DNA of 64,000 nt from assembly GCF_003144195.1 (NCBI RefSeq), contig NW_020290006.1:186001-250000 (forward strand), given 5' to 3'. Below, piece by piece: positions 60,491-64,000 of the stretch. Position numbers and translations under genes: made by a program. Below the pieces are notes generated by a model. It worked only from the letters and a program-made list of their open reading frames with translations, had not been told where the DNA came from and ran no database searches. Each line of letters starts with the position of its first letter. The first letter of the stretch is position 1. Source of the DNA: Ceraceosorus guamensis. Lineage: Eukaryota; Basidiomycota; Exobasidiomycetes; Ceraceosorales; Ceraceosoraceae.

Positions 60491-62011
60491 ATGAAACTGT
60501 TCAGTGATCTGGTCGGTGCTGCTACGAGCGCTTCTGGCAATGCCATTTCCGCAGCGCTGGTGCCGCTCATCTGGGCCAGCTCGTACCTCCAAACAGACGT
60601 GAGTGCTTGAGCACATCCTCACAAGCCCTGGCTTGCATAGCCAGCAGCGGGCTGATGGGAGATTCGCCAACTGCGCGCCATCTAACGTTCACGCGCGATG
60701 ATAGCCACTAGCAGTGGCGCATTCCATCCTCAAGACTACACCGCTCATAGATGGACACGTCGACTTGCCCGTATTGTTCAGGTACATTTACGGTGGAGAT
60801 TTGGCCAGTCCCAAAGTCGACTACAAGGGCGAGCTGCAGGGCTTTGTAGATTTGCCAAGACTTCGTAAAGGCGGCAGTGGTGGCTTCTTCAGCATCGCGT
60901 GAGTGGAGCTTGCACTGACGGTGCATCCTAGCTTCTGCTCTGCGCCAAGAACTTTACGTAGACGAAGCAGCTGACGTCTTCCATCCTTCTTCATCTTCTG
61001 CCATCGATGCGTTCGCCAAGCTACGTGCCATGCACCAAGATTCCCGAAGGCGAAAGGGAAGACTTTAATGCGCCAACTTGGCAAGTCAGAGACACGCTGG
61101 AGCAAATCGATCTGACCTGGTCCTTGGCAGAGTACTACCCCGATGATGTAGCCGTCGTAACGACGCCTCAGGAGCTTCGATCGGCGTTCAAGAGCGGCAA
61201 GATCAGTCACTTGATAGGGATCGAGGGTGCACATAGTCTTGGCAATAGTCTTTCCACCTTGCGAACGTATCACAGACTAGGTGCGAGGTATTTGACCCTC
61301 ACGCATACATGCCACAATGCATTTGCGGATTCGGCAGGAGCCACAGCAGGACAAGCTTTGCCGCCATTGCATGGAGGACTCAGCAAGATCGGCTTCAGGC
61401 TCATAGATGAGCTCAACAGGCTAGGAATGATGGCGGATCTATCTCACACTTCCGACGACACGGCAAAGGATGTGATCAAGCACACCAAAGCGCCATTCTT
61501 CTTTTCCCACAGCGGTGCCAGGGCCGTTCATGATCACATTCGAAACGTGCCGGATGTCTTGCTGGATCAAGCACGGGACTCGGGCAAAGATGGTATCGTC
61601 ATGGTCGCATTCTTGTACCCCTTTGTAGGACCCGAAGGGAACGCTGGCATTTCCAAAGTGGCCGATCACATCGATCACATCGCCTCCAAGATTGGTCGGT
61701 CCAAATTGGGCATCGGAAGCGATTACGACGGCGGATTCAAGTTCGCAGATGGTTTGGAGGACGTGTCTACTTATCCCAAATTGGTAGCTGAACTGTTCAG
61801 CAGAGGTTGGAGCAGAAACGAGCTCAGAGGATTGGTGGGCGAGAATCTGATCAGGGTGCTGGGAGAGACGATACGTGTTGGCGATGAGGTCAGAGCAAAG
61901 GGTGCTTTGCCTGACGTGGCCACAATCGACGGTAGACCCGATAATGGACCAGGCAAACCGACGTTCGATTCGGAGCCTTGCAAAAGGTCCAATGCGGGTC
62001 TGGTGAAGTAA
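60491..62011 (+). CDS. membrane dipeptidase (peptidase family M19)
   Basis: Zinc dipeptidase of the renal-dipeptidase family, cleaving dipeptides, including D-amino acid-containing or cysteinyl ones in known members. Exons 60491-60598, 60705-60898 and 61021-62011, about 430 residues. Zinc-site motifs are present: LIDGHVDLP (His-x-Asp), LIGIEGAHSLGN (bridging Glu), DLSHTSDDT and FFSHSGARAVHDHIRN (metal His residues), and GSDYDGG near the C-terminal end of the barrel. The second splice restores GGFFSIAYVPC, a conserved strand. Exon 1 gives a short hydrophobic segment (AALVPLIWASSYL) that may be a signal anchor, but it is weak. Start chosen as the first ATG in frame with good A at -3. It converges with NPC2. 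Confidence 0.92.
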
Positions 62012-62380
62012 GACGAAGGAAGCGCCCTCCGCGGACCGATTTGCCCAGCAGGACTGTACCTACTCGCGAACTTGCTCCTACCTCACCGTCGATAGATGCC
62101 ACACGTTTGGTACAGCCCGGAAACATCAATCATGATCTAAATTCAAAGCATCCGCGTGTGTAGCAGAGTGTCTTACTTGATGTCATTGCGAAGGAGCATA
62201 ATGAGCGCCGCTATCATGCACACGAGGAAGAGAGAATTTGCTCATAGCCATGCGTCCTTCGACATCTCAATGACAATCACGAATGTCAGGATCTGCTTGC
62301 ATGAAGACCCTCAGCTACGACGCTTAGGGACCGAGCGGGCGCCCCAAGGCGCGTGACCATCATTCGTCGATGCGACGTGC
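62012..62380. other. short intergenic region between convergent genes
   Basis: 3' flanks of the dipeptidase and NPC2. Nothing else recognised. Confidence 0.5.
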
Positions 62381-63477
62381 TCAAGCGAATCGTCTTCGGT
62401 TCATGAAGTCGATCTGCAAAGTGAGCGATTGAATGGGCAAGCGAAGGGTGAGGGGAGATGTTTTAACGCCCCAGCCTACAGGCAGGTGCCAGCGAGACAC
62501 TCACGCTAAGATCCAAGCACAGAAGATTCTGCTCATCCTGAGTAGCTCCGTTCACGTGCACATTAAACTTGGCTGCGATGTCGACGTGGCCCCAGTCACG
62601 AGTGGTTTGTCAGTCATGTAGCCTGCTCGAACAATCTCGAGAACACTCCGCCCCAGCCGGAAAGACTCACCAGGCGGGATCTCTCTGGGCAAGGCGACGG
62701 TCTGAGTGATCTTGTACTCTCCAGCTTCCACTGGACATTGCACCTCTGCATCGTTCTTCTTGGCCTCTTCGCATACATCAAAACGACGAGTGAGGAGCTT
62801 GATCAGACCCAGCTTGACCACTACATCAGCATAGGTGCCTGCCTGTGGACATGGATGGCATCAGAGCCATAGACGAGTAAGCATGCAGTGAACTGAAAGA
62901 GTCGCAGGTGGTAGAGTGATGGAGTCTGTCTTGCGCGTCCAAGAGACTGAGCAACAAGACGGCAAGCACCTTCCCCCACGACAGCGAAGTTCCGATGTCT
63001 ATCCACATGCGCAAGTGCGCCGGAGTGCCCTTCGCTCATAGTACATATCTTCCCACTACTCACCTCGATGCGACTCTTGACGATACCGCTAGCAGTGACG
63101 GTGAGGTTCTGACCCGGCTTGGGAGGATCGGGTGTGACCTCGATGCTCTTGACCTCCACCGCATCCGTCTCTTCTCCGCAAGATTTCCATACCCAACCAC
63201 CAGGCGAGGGTCCATCCTGTTTTCCCACTTGAGCCTCCTCCTCCACAGCCATCGAAGCTTCGGAAAGCAAAACATCAACAAAGTCTGTAGGTGCCTTTGT
63301 GGACTCGGATTCGTCCACGGGGAGAGGAGAAGAAAGACCGAACACACGTTGAGAGGAACCGGAGAGGACCGAGCTGAGGGAGGAGGGCACCAGTTGAGGA
63401 GCTGGAGCGGCTTGCACGGCTATGTTGACCGAGAGTGCGGCAAGAGCCGAAGGCACGACGAAACTTGGAAGGTGCAT
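62381..63477 (-). CDS. NPC2: NPC2 / phosphatidylglycerol-phosphatidylinositol transfer protein (ML domain)
   Basis: Secretory or vacuolar lipid-binding protein that carries sterol to the membrane (with Ncr1/NPC1 in yeast). Exons 63477-63064, 62842-62671, 62572-62505 and 62413-62381, about 228 residues. The start, MHLPSFVVPSALAALSVNIAVQAAP, is a signal peptide; an upstream in-frame TTG was not used. A propeptide-like linker of about 60 residues precedes the ML domain, which reads WKSCGEETDAVEVKSIEVTPDPPKPGQNLTVTASG, then, after a long 221-base intron, AGTYADVVVKLGLIKLLTRR, FDVCEEAK, VQCPVEAGEY and ALPREIPP. The last two small exons give AKFNVHVNG, NLLCLDLSIDFM. The paired cysteines and glycan site (NLT) fit the family. 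Confidence 0.94.
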
Positions 63478-64000
63478 CTTGATAGAGGCTGAGCCAAACA
63501 ACCTGGGTGGCGTTGTGTAGATTCCTACTGCGCAAGAAGAGAGTCTCGAGTCCGCGGGTCGAATAGAAGGGGATGATGGTGGTTGTGAAGAAGGTCAAAC
63601 AAACTATGGAGTGAGACAAATGTCCGTGAAGCGCTGCAATCGCAATGTGGACTGAAGATGATGGAGTGTGAGTCAGAGGGATGATCGAGTGGGGTTGCAT
63701 CTATAGCTGCTGCTGCTGGATGTACTTGTAGGTGTGTGCGGATCTGAATCCGATGTGACGCGGCGGCATCGCCTCCTGACCTGCATGTTCAGCGTTCGCA
63801 TGCACATCACCTCGATCATGAGATCGCAAATCGCGAGTCACGAGTTGCACCGCAATCAAGCCATACGCTGCTGCCCGCGCGTCATGCGCAGAGGACAATA
63901 AATAAAGAAAGTGCCTCGTCAGAGCTACGATCGAGGGGTCTGGCCCCGCGCGCTTTGCGTCGCTGCATGCGTGCATGCCGTGGAGGCCAAATTGCGCGAA
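63478..64000. other. region upstream of NPC2
   Basis: Promoter and 5' leader of NPC2, then unassigned DNA with CTGCTG and TCACGAGT repeats near 63700-63850. No gene recognised to the window end. Confidence 0.5.

Noticed and set aside
1-64000. Transposons, viral relics, CRISPR arrays or a secondary-metabolite cluster
   Set aside because: No reverse transcriptase, transposase, integrase, capsid, terminal repeat, spaced repeat array or biosynthetic core enzyme was seen in any frame.

Overview
The window is nuclear DNA of a basidiomycete fungus, most likely a smut relative (Ustilaginomycotina). Genes are split by many short GT-AG introns, mostly 54-110 bases. Coding DNA is GC-rich, intergenic stretches are long and hold short TCACGA-type repeats, and the genes are fungal: a group III hybrid histidine kinase, a GPI-type chitin deacetylase, a Kha1-type antiporter, an Ish1/Msc1-type protein and a CaaX-ending Ydj1. 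The species cannot be named from sequence alone. Exon boundaries below were rebuilt by hand from splice signals, reading phase and family conservation. There is no transcript evidence.

Layout. 0.7-7.6 kb: a LAT-family amino acid permease (+) converges with a large ferric reductase (-). 7.6-11 kb: largely gene-free. 11-19.5 kb: a chitin deacetylase (-) and NIK1 (-), a HAMP-repeat hybrid histidine kinase. 22-32 kb: ILV6 (+), YDJ1 (-), a mitochondrial aconitase (+) and an uncharacterised coiled-coil protein (-) with an 11-base microexon. 33-43 kb: RPB6 (+), a PPIL1-type cyclophilin (+) and a 2061-residue GAF-domain hybrid histidine kinase (-). 46-56 kb: KHA1 (+), a DUF3445/HODM-type protein (-), a CDC26-like APC/C subunit (+) and SNF8/VPS22 (-). 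57-63.5 kb: an ER-retained Ish1-repeat protein (+), an M19 dipeptidase (+) and NPC2 (-).

The most notable observation is the aconitase gene at 27139-30380. Its single reading frame continues past the aconitase swivel domain into a linker, then an internal presequence-like segment, then a domain that reads as mitochondrial ribosomal protein mL40. Fission yeast has an analogous fusion, Aco2 with a different ribosomal protein (bL21m). An aconitase-mL40 pairing would be a second, independent coupling of the TCA cycle to the mitoribosome, probably made as one precursor and cut in the matrix.

The genes are mostly unrelated housekeeping functions. Shared themes are mitochondria and metabolism (ACO-mL40, ILV6), two-component signalling (two hybrid kinases whose facing ends lie about 17 kb apart), endomembrane and vacuolar traffic (SNF8, NPC2, KHA1, the Ish1-type protein) and the cell surface (chitin deacetylase, ferric reductase, permease). 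No transposon, rRNA gene, CRISPR array or complete tRNA was recognised. A tRNA-like internal promoter with a T-run lies at 34106-34309.
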